Source: Flavobacterium johnsoniae UW101
GTDB taxonomy: Bacteria > Bacteroidota > Bacteroidia > Flavobacteriales > Flavobacteriaceae
Length of the DNA stretch: 64,000 nt
Assembly (NCBI RefSeq): GCF_000016645.1
Contig: NC_009441.1
Location: 5,766,001 to 5,830,000, forward strand
Direction: 5' to 3'
The notes beneath the pieces are model-generated. The model was not told where the DNA came from. It was given only the letters and a program-made list of their open reading frames with translations, and did not search any database. The number at the start of each line of letters is the position of its first letter. The stretch's first letter is position 1. Below, piece by piece: positions 51,211 through 60,734 of this stretch. A program made the position numbers and the translations under genes.

Positions 51211-54126
51211 TTATTTCAAACAATCTCTTAAAATTGTTACGGGATGCATTGCTTTTCTGTTTGTACCGTCAAAAATCTGATGTCGGCAGCTGGTTCCGGC
51301 CGCTGCAATTGCGGTTTCAGGTTCCGTTGCCCGAATTTTTGGAAACAAAGTATCTTCTCCCATCTGCATACTAATTTCGTAATGCTCTTTTTCATAACCA
51401 AAAGATCCTGCCATACCACAGCAGCCCGAATTGTAAATTGTAACGGTGCTGTTTTTTGGTAAATTCAACATAGCAAACGAAGCTTCAACGGTGCTTAATG
51501 ATTTTTGATGGCAATGTCCGTGAATCTTTATTGTTTTTGCGGTATCCGAAAATTGCCCGGAATGAATTTTCCCAGCTGTAATTTCTCTTTTGAAAAATTC
51601 CTCAACGGTAAAAGTTTTTTTAGACAGTTTTTCGGCACCTTCTTTATCTTTTGCCAATCGAAGATATTCATCCCTAAAAGTCAATATAGCCGATGGCTCA
51701 ATCCCAATTAAAGGTATATTTTCAGAAATTAAATCTTTGAAAATAGTCACATTCTTATTGGCAATTTCCTGTGCTTCTTCCAAGAAACCTTTTGACAGAA
51801 AAGCTCTTCCGCTTTCTTCATGATCTGTAACAATGACTTCGTAACCTAAAGCGGTCAACAATTCATACGCATCAATACCAACTGAAACATCATAATAATT
51901 GGTAAACTCATCACAAAAAAGATATACTTTTCCGTTTTTAAAAGAATTGTTTTCTGCCGACTTTTTATTTTTTTCGTACCATTTCTTAAAGGTTTTTGGC
52001 GCTAAAAGCGGTAGTTGTCTTTTTGGAGCAATTCCCATGCTTTTTTTTACCAAAGGCAGATTGGCAACAAAATTGGTCATCGATGGTGCAATGCTTCCAA
52101 ACTTATTTAGTTTGGAATTGAAAGCAAATATTTTATTGCGGACAGAAAATCCGTTTGCTTTTTGGTATTGGTATAAAAATTCTGCTTTTAAAGTTGCCAC
52201 ATCAACATTACTTGGGCATTCGCTGGCACAGGCTTTACAGCTTACGCACAACTCAAATACTTTATATAATTCTTGGTGGTCGAATTTATTTTCTTTTTCA
52301 GAATTGGTCAGATATTCTCTCAGCGCATTGGCTCTGGCGCGAGTGGTATCTTTTTCATTTCGGGTGGCGCGGTAACTCGGACATAAAGTTCCTCCTGCTG
52401 ATGGCAGTTTTCGGCAGTCGCCAGAACCGTTACACTTTTCGGCAGCACGCAAAATTCCCAAACTGTCTGAGAAATCCTGAATTGTTTTAATGTCCGGCTC
52501 AACTCTTCCCGCTTCAAAACGAAGATTTTCATCCATTTTTGAAGCATTTACAATTTTCCCAACATTCAAAATAGTGTTAGGATCAAATGCTTTTTTTATT
52601 CGTTTGAGCAGTTCGTAGTTTTTATCACCAATCATAAAAGGCAGAAACTCTCCGCGTAAAATTCCATCACCGTGTTCACCGCTTAATGAACCTTTGTATT
52701 TTTTCACCAAATGGGCTACTTCTGTAGAAATATTTCTAAACTGGTGTAAACCTTCTTTTGTTTTTAAATTTATCTTCGGGCGCAAATGCAATTCTCCTGC
52801 TCCGGCATGTGCATAATAAATGGCACTTTGTCCGTGTCTTTCCATCATTGCAGCAAAGTCGGCAATATAATTTGGGAGATCACTGAGTTCAACTGCTGTA
52901 TCTTCAATAGAATCGGCCGCTTTATCATCGCCTACAATACTTCCTAAAAGTCCCAAACCTGCTTTTCGAACCTCATTTACTTTATCAATATCGGAACCGT
53001 AAATTTTAGGCAATGCATATCCAAAATTATTATCCTGAAGATCCTTAATCAAAGCATCAGCCTGTAATTCTGCATCTTCCATGCTGCTATGCGATCCTAC
53101 TTCAAGCATGATAACTGCTTTTGGTTCTCCCACAATAAAAAATCGGTTTTTTGCTTGTTCCCTATTGGTTTTGGTACAATCTAAAATCGTATCATCCATC
53201 ATTTCGCAAGTGTACAAATGATGTTTCATTGCTACAACAACGGCTTCAAGACTTTCCTGAATAGTATGAAAATGCGCCACAACCATGATATTATTTGTTG
53301 GCGGTAAATCGTCTACTTTCAAGGTAATTTCGGTTGTAAATGCCAAAGTTCCTTCACTTCCGCAAAGTAATTTTCCTAAATTGATGGTATCTTCTGTTCC
53401 CGAAAACAGTTCTGATTTTAATAAGGCATCAATCGCGTAACCTGTGTTTCGTCTGTGAATTTCAGGTTTTGGAAATTCTCTCGTAATTTCTTCCTGATTT
53501 TCTTTATTCGAAAGTTCCTCGTAAATCGTTTTATAAATTTTATTCTCTAAAGAATTACCTTTTGTCTTCTCAATAAATTCATCCGAAGTTAAATCTTTAA
53601 AAACGGCAAGACTACCATCGCTCAAAACCGCTTTTATCTCTACAATTTTATCTCGCGTAACACCGTAACGTATTGAAGTTGTTCCAGATGAATTATTTCC
53701 CACCATTCCTCCAATCATACATCTATTTGTGGTTGAAGTAGTCGGACTAAAAAACAATCCGTGTGGCTTTAAAAATAAATTCAGTTCATCTCTAATTACT
53801 CCGGGCTGTACGGTAATGGTTTTCTTTTCGGCATCAAAAGCAACAATTTTGGTAAAATGTTTCGAAACGTCTACAATAATTCCGTTTCCAATTGTTTGTC
53901 CTGCCAGAGAAGTTCCAGCCGTTCTGGGCGTTATTGAAATTTTGTTTTCTGAGGCAAAACGAATGATTTTTACAATATCTTCTTCGGTTTTAGGAATGGC
54001 AACAGCTTGCGGAATAATTCTGTAAGCAGAAGCATCTGTGGCATACAGTTTTTTATGAAGTTCATCATAAAAAAGCGTTCCTTCTAAGGAATCAGATAAT
54101 TGTTGTAATTGGAGAGAATTGGGCAT
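51211..54126 (-). CDS. FAD-linked oxidoreductase with Fe-S/CCG domains, D-lactate-dehydrogenase-like
   Basis: The 971-residue cytosolic/peripheral-membrane enzyme has an N-terminal FAD-binding PCMH domain (R-T-A-G-T-S-L-A-G-Q-T, about 70-80), a GlcD-type C-terminal flavin domain, a 4Fe-4S segment C-V-S-C-K-A-C-A-S-E-C-P (about 633-644) and CCG cysteine-rich halves (H-C-H-Q-K-S and S-G-C-C-G-M-A-G-S-F-G). It matches the fused D-lactate / D-2-hydroxy-acid dehydrogenase (Dld-II/YdiJ) family. In this locus D-lactate from MurNAc etherase action is an attractive substrate; 2-hydroxyglutarate is the main alternative. Confidence 0.82.
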   Translation of the reverse strand: MPNSLQLQQLSDSLEGTLFYDELHKKLYATDASAYRIIPQAVAIPKTEEDIVKIIRFASENKISITPRTAGTSLAGQTIGNGIIVDVSKHFTKIVAFDAEKKTITVQPGVIRDELNLFLKPHGLFFSPTTSTTNRCMIGGMVGNNSSGTTSIRYGVTRDKIVEIKAVLSDGSLAVFKDLTSDEFIEKTKGNSLENKIYKTIYEELSNKENQEEITREFPKPEIHRRNTGYAIDALLKSELFSGTEDTINLGKLLCGSEGTLAFTTEITLKVDDLPPTNNIMVVAHFHTIQESLEAVVVAMKHHLYTCEMMDDTILDCTKTNREQAKNRFFIVGEPKAVIMLEVGSHSSMEDAELQADALIKDLQDNNFGYALPKIYGSDIDKVNEVRKAGLGLLGSIVGDDKAADSIEDTAVELSDLPNYIADFAAMMERHGQSAIYYAHAGAGELHLRPKINLKTKEGLHQFRNISTEVAHLVKKYKGSLSGEHGDGILRGEFLPFMIGDKNYELLKRIKKAFDPNTILNVGKIVNASKMDENLRFEAGRVEPDIKTIQDFSDSLGILRAAEKCNGSGDCRKLPSAGGTLCPSYRATRNEKDTTRARANALREYLTNSEKENKFDHQELYKVFELCVSCKACASECPSNVDVATLKAEFLYQYQKANGFSVRNKIFAFNSKLNKFGSIAPSMTNFVANLPLVKKSMGIAPKRQLPLLAPKTFKKWYEKNKKSAENNSFKNGKVYLFCDEFTNYYDVSVGIDAYELLTALGYEVIVTDHEESGRAFLSKGFLEEAQEIANKNVTIFKDLISENIPLIGIEPSAILTFRDEYLRLAKDKEGAEKLSKKTFTVEEFFKREITAGKIHSGQFSDTAKTIKIHGHCHQKSLSTVEASFAMLNLPKNSTVTIYNSGCCGMAGSFGYEKEHYEISMQMGEDTLFPKIRATEPETAIAAAGTSCRHQIFDGTNRKAMHPVTILRDCLK

Positions 54127-54205
54127 TTATTTGGTTTATTGCTTTTGGTTGGTAATTTTAAAAGTTTATTTTGATTGTGTTAACCATTTGATGTAATTAA
54201 TTTCA

Positions 54206-54338
54206 ACACATAGAAACATAGATTAACTCTTCAAAAAAGGCGTTTCACTTATTAAAAAAAGCATAGAGAACTATGTGTTAGAAACATGTTTCTTTTTATA
54301 TTCTTTTACACACAATAAAATCTATGTTTCTATGTATT
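54206..54338. repeat. Intergenic inverted repeat
   Basis: ACACATAGAAACATAGATT (54206-54224) pairs with AATCTATGTTTCTATGT (about 54320-54336). It lies between the flavoprotein and nagB genes, another member of the dispersed-hairpin type. The rest of this ~235-bp gap is A/T-rich and gene-free. Confidence 0.65.
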
Positions 54339-54360
54339 AAATGATTTTTTTTATTAATTA

Positions 54361-56289
54361 CTAATAATCAAAACGTTTAAAAGCTTCAATAGCTTCATAT
54401 TCTGCCAATCCTAATTCATCATACAGAATTGCAGTATTTTTATTTCGGTCTTCGGCTCTAACCCAGAATTCTCTAGAATCATTTCCCTGGAACATTACTC
54501 TGTCTTTTTGAGATTGATGATACAAAATGGCGTGGCGTTTCAACAATACTTCAGATGGAGAAAGCGGCACTGCCATATCAATTTCGTGGATATCCCATTC
54601 GTGCCATGCACCTCTGTATAACCATAACCAGCAGTCGTCCATGTATTTTTCTGGTTTCAATTCTTTCATGGCTGCAAAAATCGCATTCAGACATACTTCA
54701 TGTGTTCCATGCGGATCAGCCAAATCTCCTGCTGCAAAAACCTGATGCGGTTTTATTCTGGCAATGATTTCTTTTACAATTTCGATGTCTTCCTGACCCA
54801 GCGGATTCTTTTTAACCTGTCCGGTTTCATAAAACGGAAGATCCAAAAAGTGTGTATTTTCATCTTTTAGTCCAATGTATCTTGTTGCTGCGTAAGACTC
54901 TCTTCTTCTGATTAATCCTTTTAGTTTTCGAACTTCAAGAGAATCAATCTGATTTTCTGATTTGTTATTCAAAAATTCAATCACTGATTTGAAGTTAATG
55001 TCTTTTGGAAGATCTGCACCAACAAAATCGTTGCATACTTCTGCAAATTTCAATGCCTCATCATCTGTAACGGCAATATTTCCGGAGGTTTGATACACAA
55101 CATGTACATCGTGGCCTTGTTTTATCAATTTTGAAAAAGTTCCTCCCATCGAAATCACGTCATCATCTGGATGCGGACTAAACAGGATTACTCGTTTTTT
55201 GGCAGGATTGGCTCTTTCCGGACGGTGTGAATCATCTGTGTTTGGTTTTCCTCCCGGCCAGCCTGTAATAGTATGCTGCAAAATATTGAACATATTTATA
55301 TTCAAATCGTAGGCAGAACTGCCATGTGCTAATAAATCAGACATTCCGTTATTGTTGTAATCACGATCTGTCAGTTTTAAAATAGATTGTTTTGTTTTTT
55401 TACAAAGCCAAACGATTGCTTTGCTCTTTAATTCTTCTGTCCAGATACATTCTCCAACCAGCCAAGGTGTTTTAAAGCGTGTCAATTCTGATGCTGCTGA
55501 TTGGTCTAAAACGAAAGTAGCGTTTGGATGATTTTGTAAAAACGTTGCAGGAACATCAGAACTTATTTCGCCCTGAATGGTTCTCTTTATAATAGACGCT
55601 TTGTTTTGTCCCCACGCCATTAATACAATTCTTTTTGATCTCATAATGGTAGAAACTCCCATCGTGATGGCTCTTTTTGGAACGTTGTCAATTCCGTTAA
55701 AGTCAGATGAAGCATCTACTCTTGTAATATGATCCAGAGTAATAATTCTGGTTCCTGAATTAATGTGTGATCCAGGCTCATTGAAACCAACGTGTCCTGT
55801 ACGCCCAATTCCAAGCAATTGAAAATCAAGTCCGCCTGCTTGTTTAATTTTCAATTCATAATCAATGCAGTATTGATTTAATTGTTCTAAAGCAATTGTT
55901 CCGTCGGGAATATTTACATTTTCAGGTTTAATATCAATATGATTAAAAAGATGCTGATGCATGAAATAATGATAGCTTTGACGGTTTTCTTTATTCATTG
56001 GATAATATTCATCCAAATTAAAAGTAATTACGTTACTAAAGCTAAGACCTTCTTCTTTATGCATTCGAACCAGTTCTTCGTATACTTTAATTGGTGAAGA
56101 GCCTGTTGCAAGGCCAAGTACACATGATTCGTTGTTAGTTTGTTTTAAACGTATTAATTCAGCTATTTCTTGAGCGACATTTTTTGAAGCTTCGGCAGAG
56201 TTTTCAAAGATTACATTATGATTTTTTTCAAATCGTGTTTCTTCAAATTTTCCCGGAATATCGTAAGCCAAAGAAGTAGTGGTTTTCAT
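54361..56289 (-). CDS. nagB: Glucosamine-6-phosphate deaminase fused to a PIG-L/LmbE deacetylase-like domain
   Basis: The 642-residue cytosolic protein is much longer than NagB alone (~265). Residues ~1-300 carry the NagB fold: L-A-T-G-S-S-P near 60, the catalytic N-L-D-E-Y (D93) and G-I-G-R-T-G-H-V-G-F-N-E-P (160-172). Residues ~365-620 are PIG-L/LmbE-like: S-P-H-P-D-D-D (371-377) and D-P-H-G-T-H-E (525-531), so both metal-binding motifs (PDD and HxxH) are intact. NagB converts GlcN-6-P to fructose-6-P and ammonia; the second domain could deacetylate GlcNAc-6-P, replacing a missing NagA. Upstream operator-like boxes (56357-56397) suggest DeoR control. Confidence 0.9.
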   Translation of the reverse strand: MKTTTSLAYDIPGKFEETRFEKNHNVIFENSAEASKNVAQEIAELIRLKQTNNESCVLGLATGSSPIKVYEELVRMHKEEGLSFSNVITFNLDEYYPMNKENRQSYHYFMHQHLFNHIDIKPENVNIPDGTIALEQLNQYCIDYELKIKQAGGLDFQLLGIGRTGHVGFNEPGSHINSGTRIITLDHITRVDASSDFNGIDNVPKRAITMGVSTIMRSKRIVLMAWGQNKASIIKRTIQGEISSDVPATFLQNHPNATFVLDQSAASELTRFKTPWLVGECIWTEELKSKAIVWLCKKTKQSILKLTDRDYNNNGMSDLLAHGSSAYDLNINMFNILQHTITGWPGGKPNTDDSHRPERANPAKKRVILFSPHPDDDVISMGGTFSKLIKQGHDVHVVYQTSGNIAVTDDEALKFAEVCNDFVGADLPKDINFKSVIEFLNNKSENQIDSLEVRKLKGLIRRRESYAATRYIGLKDENTHFLDLPFYETGQVKKNPLGQEDIEIVKEIIARIKPHQVFAAGDLADPHGTHEVCLNAIFAAMKELKPEKYMDDCWLWLYRGAWHEWDIHEIDMAVPLSPSEVLLKRHAILYHQSQKDRVMFQGNDSREFWVRAEDRNKNTAILYDELGLAEYEAIEAFKRFDY

Positions 56290-56356
56290 AATATATCTGT
56301 TGTAGTTAAAATTAGTTTTAACAAATATATATACAAAAAAGATAACAAATACATTA

Positions 56357-56397
56357 TTTTGCGTTATTTAACAAAATTAAATTCAAATAACGCAAAA
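56357..56397. promoter_or_regulatory. Candidate DeoR operator upstream of nagB
   Basis: TTTTGCGTTATTT (56357-56369) is inverted as AAATAACGCAAAA (56385-56397), a 13-bp perfect inverted pair separated by 15 bp, about 70-105 bp upstream of the nagB start. The same TGCGTTATTT word occurs upstream of susC. Confidence 0.72.
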
Positions 56398-56482
56398 AAA
56401 CGCAGAAAAGTTTGACTTAGTTTTTAAACTACAGTATAAATACGCCAGATTTCCTATATTCTTCCAGTCTTATATCTTCTGG

Positions 56483-57178
56483 TTACAGATTGGTAACTAT
56501 AGTATCTAATTGATTTAAATCGCAGACAACATGCGGCATTTTGGTATTTAATTTATTAGAAGAAAACATCGACACAACCTTATCAGAAGCTTCTATCATT
56601 GCTTTTTTAACCATTGAAACTTCATAACCAACTTCTGTAAGTCCTTGTTTTATATTAATACTGCTCGCTCCTATAAAACAAATATCGGCCTTAATTTTTG
56701 ACACAACCTGAATTACATCCATACCAATTGTAACCATTGCGTTTTTCTGCATTTTCCCGCCAATAAATATTAAATCTATATTAGGATGCTGAGACAGCTG
56801 CATAGCGATTGGAAGACTATACGTATATATTGTAGCTTTTAAATCTGATGGAATAAGTTTTGCAAATACCAAATTTGTACTTCCTCCGCTCATTATAATA
56901 ACCTGGTCGTCATGAAGTAACGACAATGCTTTTGTGACGATCTGCTTTTTTTCTTCTTCACCAGAAATATGAATATCAAAAACATCTGCAGATTTTTCTT
57001 TAACCTGCACTGCTCCGCCATAGACCTTTTCCAGTAGTTTCTTACTGTCAAGTTCGTTTAAATCCCTTCTAATGGTATCTTCAGACAAATCCAGAGCCAA
57101 AGCTAAATCAGTTGTGACAACTTTCTGTTCTTCAACAAGCTTAGTCATTATATATTTATGTCTTTCGGCTTTCAGCAT
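56483..57178 (-). CDS. DeoR/GlpR-family transcriptional regulator
   Basis: The 231-residue protein has an N-terminal winged HTH (L-D-L-S-E-D-T-I-R-R-D-L-N-E-L, about 28-42, with H-K-Y-I near the start) and a C-terminal DeoRC sugar-phosphate-sensing domain (I-M-S-G-G-S-T-N-L, V-T-I-G-M-D-V-I, F-I-G-A-S-S-I). Regulators of this type answer to phosphorylated sugars such as GlcNAc-6-P or GlcN-6-P. It lies between nagB and the susC promoter, and TGCGTTATTT boxes flank it on both sides, so it probably regulates both units and itself. Confidence 0.9.
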   Translation of the reverse strand: MLKAERHKYIMTKLVEEQKVVTTDLALALDLSEDTIRRDLNELDSKKLLEKVYGGAVQVKEKSADVFDIHISGEEEKKQIVTKALSLLHDDQVIIMSGGSTNLVFAKLIPSDLKATIYTYSLPIAMQLSQHPNIDLIFIGGKMQKNAMVTIGMDVIQVVSKIKADICFIGASSINIKQGLTEVGYEVSMVKKAMIEASDKVVSMFSSNKLNTKMPHVVCDLNQLDTIVTNL

Positions 57179-57257
57179 TTTTTAAAAAGTTAAAATTCAG
57201 GACAAATATATCAAATAATTCTATTGAAAGCGTAGGATTAACCAGAAACTGCAATAG

Positions 57258-57330
57258 TTTGCGTTTTTTAAGTTTAAAAGTAAAAGCAGAAAAAATTAAC
57301 ATATAAAATCTGCGTTATTTTGCGTTATTT
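57258..57330. promoter_or_regulatory. Candidate DeoR operators upstream of susC
   Basis: TTTGCGTTTTTTAAG (57258-57272) is a weaker match. TGCGTTATTT is repeated perfectly in tandem at 57311-57320 and 57321-57330, a 10-bp direct repeat equal to one helical turn, about 93-112 bp before the susC ATG. Confidence 0.72.
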
Positions 57331-57384
57331 AAGTTAATTTTTGAAATATTTTGTAAAAAACTGCATTTGTATGCAATAAATAAA

Positions 57385-57392
57385 TATATTTG
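57385..57392 (+). promoter_or_regulatory. Putative -7 box of susC
   Basis: TATATTTG fits TAnnTTTG and lies 31 bp before the ATG at 57423. A TTG at 57367-57369 is only 15 bp upstream, so the -33 element is uncertain. Confidence 0.5.
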
Positions 57393-57422
57393 CTCAACAA
57401 CCATTAAAAAAACCAAATAATC

Positions 57423-60400
57423 ATGAAAAAATTATTTCTTATTTCATTGTTGGTTTTGTTCATTCAAACAACATTTGGGCAGACAAAAACAATTACTGGA
57501 AATGTAAAAGGCAAAGCAGACGGAATTCCAATTCCCGGAGTTACTGTACTGATTCAGGGAACATCAAATGGCACAACCACCGATTTTGATGGAAACTACA
57601 GTATCAGCGTCGCGCCAGGACGAAGCCTTGTTTTTAGCTATATGGGTTTTGAAACCTCTGTAGTTAAAGTAGAAGGACAACAAAAAATTAATGTTGCGCT
57701 TTCTGAAAGTACTTCAAAACTAGACGAAGTTGTAGTCATGGGATTTGCTTCTCAAAAGAAAACAAATTTAACCGGAGCTGTTGCTTCAATTGATGTAGCT
57801 AAAACAATTGGAAGCAGACCGCTTACAGATGTAAGCAAAGCTCTGCAAGGAACAACACCGGGTGTAAATGTTAGTTTTAACTCTGGAAATATGAATCGTA
57901 CGGCTACTATTAACATACGTGGAGCCGGAACAATTAATGGTTCTGATGCTCCTTTAATATTGGTTGACGGAGTACCGACAGATTTATCGCTTATTAATCC
58001 AAATGACATTGCCACAATGTCTGTACTTAAAGATGCTGCTTCAGCTTCTATTTATGGAGCTCGTGCTGCTTTTGGTGTGGTTCTTATTACGACTAAAGGA
58101 GGGAAAACAGGCGAGGGAAAAGTGAGATTTTCTTATTCTGCTAATACTGCTTTTACAAACCCAATTTCTACTTTAAAATTCTTAGATCCAACAGAAGAAA
58201 TTCCGGGGTTAATTGCTGCAGGTACTCGTACTGATGGTGCTGTACCGGAAATTTTTGGTGCAAACTACAATACTTTATTAGCCGGAATTAAAAACTGGAA
58301 AGAAAAATATGCAAATAATCGTACCAGCAATGAAATGGTTTATGGTGAAGACTGGGAGATTAAAAATGGTACACCTTATTTCTACAGAGTTTGGGATGCT
58401 AATAAAGAACTATATGCAAGCAATGCTCTGCAAACAACACATAACTTATCTGCACAAGGTAATTTAGGAGAAAAAAGTTCTTTCTTCGCTTCTATTGCCC
58501 TTACTAACCAAGAGGGTATGTTAAGAGTAAATCAGGAACAAAGACAAAGAACCAATATTAACTTAGGCTTTACTACAAAATTAGCCGACTGGTTAACGGG
58601 AGACTTCAAAGTAATGACAATTAACAGTACTTACGATCAGCCGTTTAACTACTATGGCGGTTCTGGTACAGATGATACCAGTTATGGAGGTTATTTTGGT
58701 TATGCACTTCGCTGGGGGCAGTATTTTCCAAACTTCGGAACGTATAGAGGATATAATTTCCGTACTGCGGGAGGATATATATCTAATGCATCAAGAAACG
58801 AAAACATCAAACGTAATAACAGGCTGAGTGCTAAATTTACAGCAGATATTACTAAAGATTTTAATGTTATAGCCGAAGTAAAAGTAATGTATGAATTTTA
58901 TAACAGAAAGCAAAATGGCGGTAAATTCCTGGCTTGGGACAGCTGGTCTGCTATGCCTTATGATGCAACTACAATTCAGACTGCTACACCTGCAACTCTT
59001 GAAGCAGGAAATGATTATGTAGCACAGTCAAAATCTGAGTCAACTACAAATGTGGTAAACATTTATGGTAACTATAAAAAACAATTAGGCGGTCACAACT
59101 TTAAAGTTTTAGGAGGTTTTAACTCAGAATGGCAGGATTTCTCTCGTAATTATGCAAGAAGAAATACACTTTTAGACAAAACAAAACCAGAATTTAATCT
59201 TGCAGTAGGAGAACAATTTGTTTCTGGTTCTGCAAATACCTCTCTTAATCCAGCAGAAACAACGTATTCAATTGCAGGTTTCTTTGCTCGTTTAAATTAT
59301 GATTATAACGGAATTTATTTATTAGAATTAAATGCCCGTTACGATGGTTCTTCAAAATTCCCTACTAACGAACAATGGGGATTCTTCCCTTCTGCTTCTG
59401 TAGGATATAAAATTGTGAATGAAAAATTCATGGAAGGTACACGCAGCTGGCTAAACGACCTTAAACTTCGTGCTTCTATTGGATCAATTGGAAACCAAAA
59501 CGTAGGAAACAATGCGTTTTTATCGATATTAAATTCAACGAATCCTTCATGGGTAAACAGCGGTTCTACACTTCCTCCTTCTACAGGATTGCCAACAAAC
59601 GTTGACCCTGCTTTAACTTGGGAAAAAGTATATACTAAAGATGTAGGTATCGATATTAAAATATTTGACATGTTAGGGGCTTCTTTCGACTGGTACCAGC
59701 GTGATACAAAAGGAATGCTTGCTCCTGGTATAACACTTCCGGGTTCATTTGGTCAAAGTGCTGCTCAAACTAACTCTGGAAACATGAGAACCAAAGGCTG
59801 GGAATTGTCTTTGAACTTCAACAAACAATTAAGCGAAACGGCTTCTGTATTTGTTGATGTAGCTTTATCTGATTACAAATCTGTAATTACTAAATGGAAC
59901 AATACTTCTAAACTATTAGGTTTAGTTACACCAACTACATATCCTTATTATGATGGTTACGAAATTGGACAGATCTGGGGATTAACCAGCGACAGACTTC
60001 TTCAGGCTGATGACGTAATTACGAATAATGGTAAAACAGTAAATGGTGTTGATTACTCTAAAACAATGGTGGGTAACTTTAAATACGGAGCAGGAGATGT
60101 TCATTATTTAGATCTTGACGGCGACGGAGTTATAAGCCGTGGTGCAGGAACTGCAGACGATCACGGAGATTTGAAAAAAATTGGTAATACAACGCCGCGT
60201 TACAAATACGGTATTACTTTAGGTGGAAAATACCGCGGATTTGATGTTTCTGGTTTCTTCCAGGGAGTTGGAAAACGTGATTACTGGGCGGCTTCAGATG
60301 CTGTACTGCCTTTCTTCCGTGCACCACAGCAAATGTATGCAAACCAGGCTGATTACTGGACGCCAGAAAACACTGATGCTTACTGGCCAAATCCATATTA

Positions 60401-60710
60401 TGGAAACGAAGCCAATACACTTGGTTCAGGTACTTCGGGTTCAAACAACTTTGTTACTTCAACAAGATATTTATTAAACATGTCTTATTTGCGTCTAAAA
60501 AATGTTACTCTTGGATATTCACTTCCAAAAGAACTTGTACAAAGAGCACGTTTAGAGAAAGTGAGAATTTATGCTTCGGGTGAAAATTTAGTGACTTGGG
60601 CTGACAAACGTCTTCCTGTTGACCCTGAAATTGATGAAACAGAAGTTTTCTGGGGAAGAGCTTATCCTTATACCAAAACAGTATCTTTTGGTGTTGAGCT
60701 TTCTTTCTAA
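57423..60710 (+). CDS. SusC/RagA-type TonB-linked outer-membrane transporter
   Basis: The 1095-residue protein has a signal peptide (about 1-20), a CarboxypepD_reg-like domain (about 25-105, with G-V-T-V-L-I-Q-G-T-S-N-G-T-T-T-D), the family motif D-E-V-V-V-M-G-F-A-S-Q (about 100-110), a plug (about 115-235) and a large beta-barrel. It imports oligosaccharides or glycan fragments with the SusD lipoprotein encoded 24 bp later. In this locus the cargo is probably peptidoglycan-derived or GlcNAc-containing oligosaccharides. The first two-thirds of the barrel have several Asp/Asn/Gly-rich loops. Confidence 0.93.
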   Translation: MKKLFLISLLVLFIQTTFGQTKTITGNVKGKADGIPIPGVTVLIQGTSNGTTTDFDGNYSISVAPGRSLVFSYMGFETSVVKVEGQQKINVALSESTSKLDEVVVMGFASQKKTNLTGAVASIDVAKTIGSRPLTDVSKALQGTTPGVNVSFNSGNMNRTATINIRGAGTINGSDAPLILVDGVPTDLSLINPNDIATMSVLKDAASASIYGARAAFGVVLITTKGGKTGEGKVRFSYSANTAFTNPISTLKFLDPTEEIPGLIAAGTRTDGAVPEIFGANYNTLLAGIKNWKEKYANNRTSNEMVYGEDWEIKNGTPYFYRVWDANKELYASNALQTTHNLSAQGNLGEKSSFFASIALTNQEGMLRVNQEQRQRTNINLGFTTKLADWLTGDFKVMTINSTYDQPFNYYGGSGTDDTSYGGYFGYALRWGQYFPNFGTYRGYNFRTAGGYISNASRNENIKRNNRLSAKFTADITKDFNVIAEVKVMYEFYNRKQNGGKFLAWDSWSAMPYDATTIQTATPATLEAGNDYVAQSKSESTTNVVNIYGNYKKQLGGHNFKVLGGFNSEWQDFSRNYARRNTLLDKTKPEFNLAVGEQFVSGSANTSLNPAETTYSIAGFFARLNYDYNGIYLLELNARYDGSSKFPTNEQWGFFPSASVGYKIVNEKFMEGTRSWLNDLKLRASIGSIGNQNVGNNAFLSILNSTNPSWVNSGSTLPPSTGLPTNVDPALTWEKVYTKDVGIDIKIFDMLGASFDWYQRDTKGMLAPGITLPGSFGQSAAQTNSGNMRTKGWELSLNFNKQLSETASVFVDVALSDYKSVITKWNNTSKLLGLVTPTTYPYYDGYEIGQIWGLTSDRLLQADDVITNNGKTVNGVDYSKTMVGNFKYGAGDVHYLDLDGDGVISRGAGTADDHGDLKKIGNTTPRYKYGITLGGKYRGFDVSGFFQGVGKRDYWAASDAVLPFFRAPQQMYANQADYWTPENTDAYWPNPYYGNEANTLGSGTSGSNNFVTSTRYLLNMSYLRLKNVTLGYSLPKELVQRARLEKVRIYASGENLVTWADKRLPVDPEIDETEVFWGRAYPYTKTVSFGVELSF

Positions 60711-60734
60711 TCCTAACAATACAAAACTTTTAAA

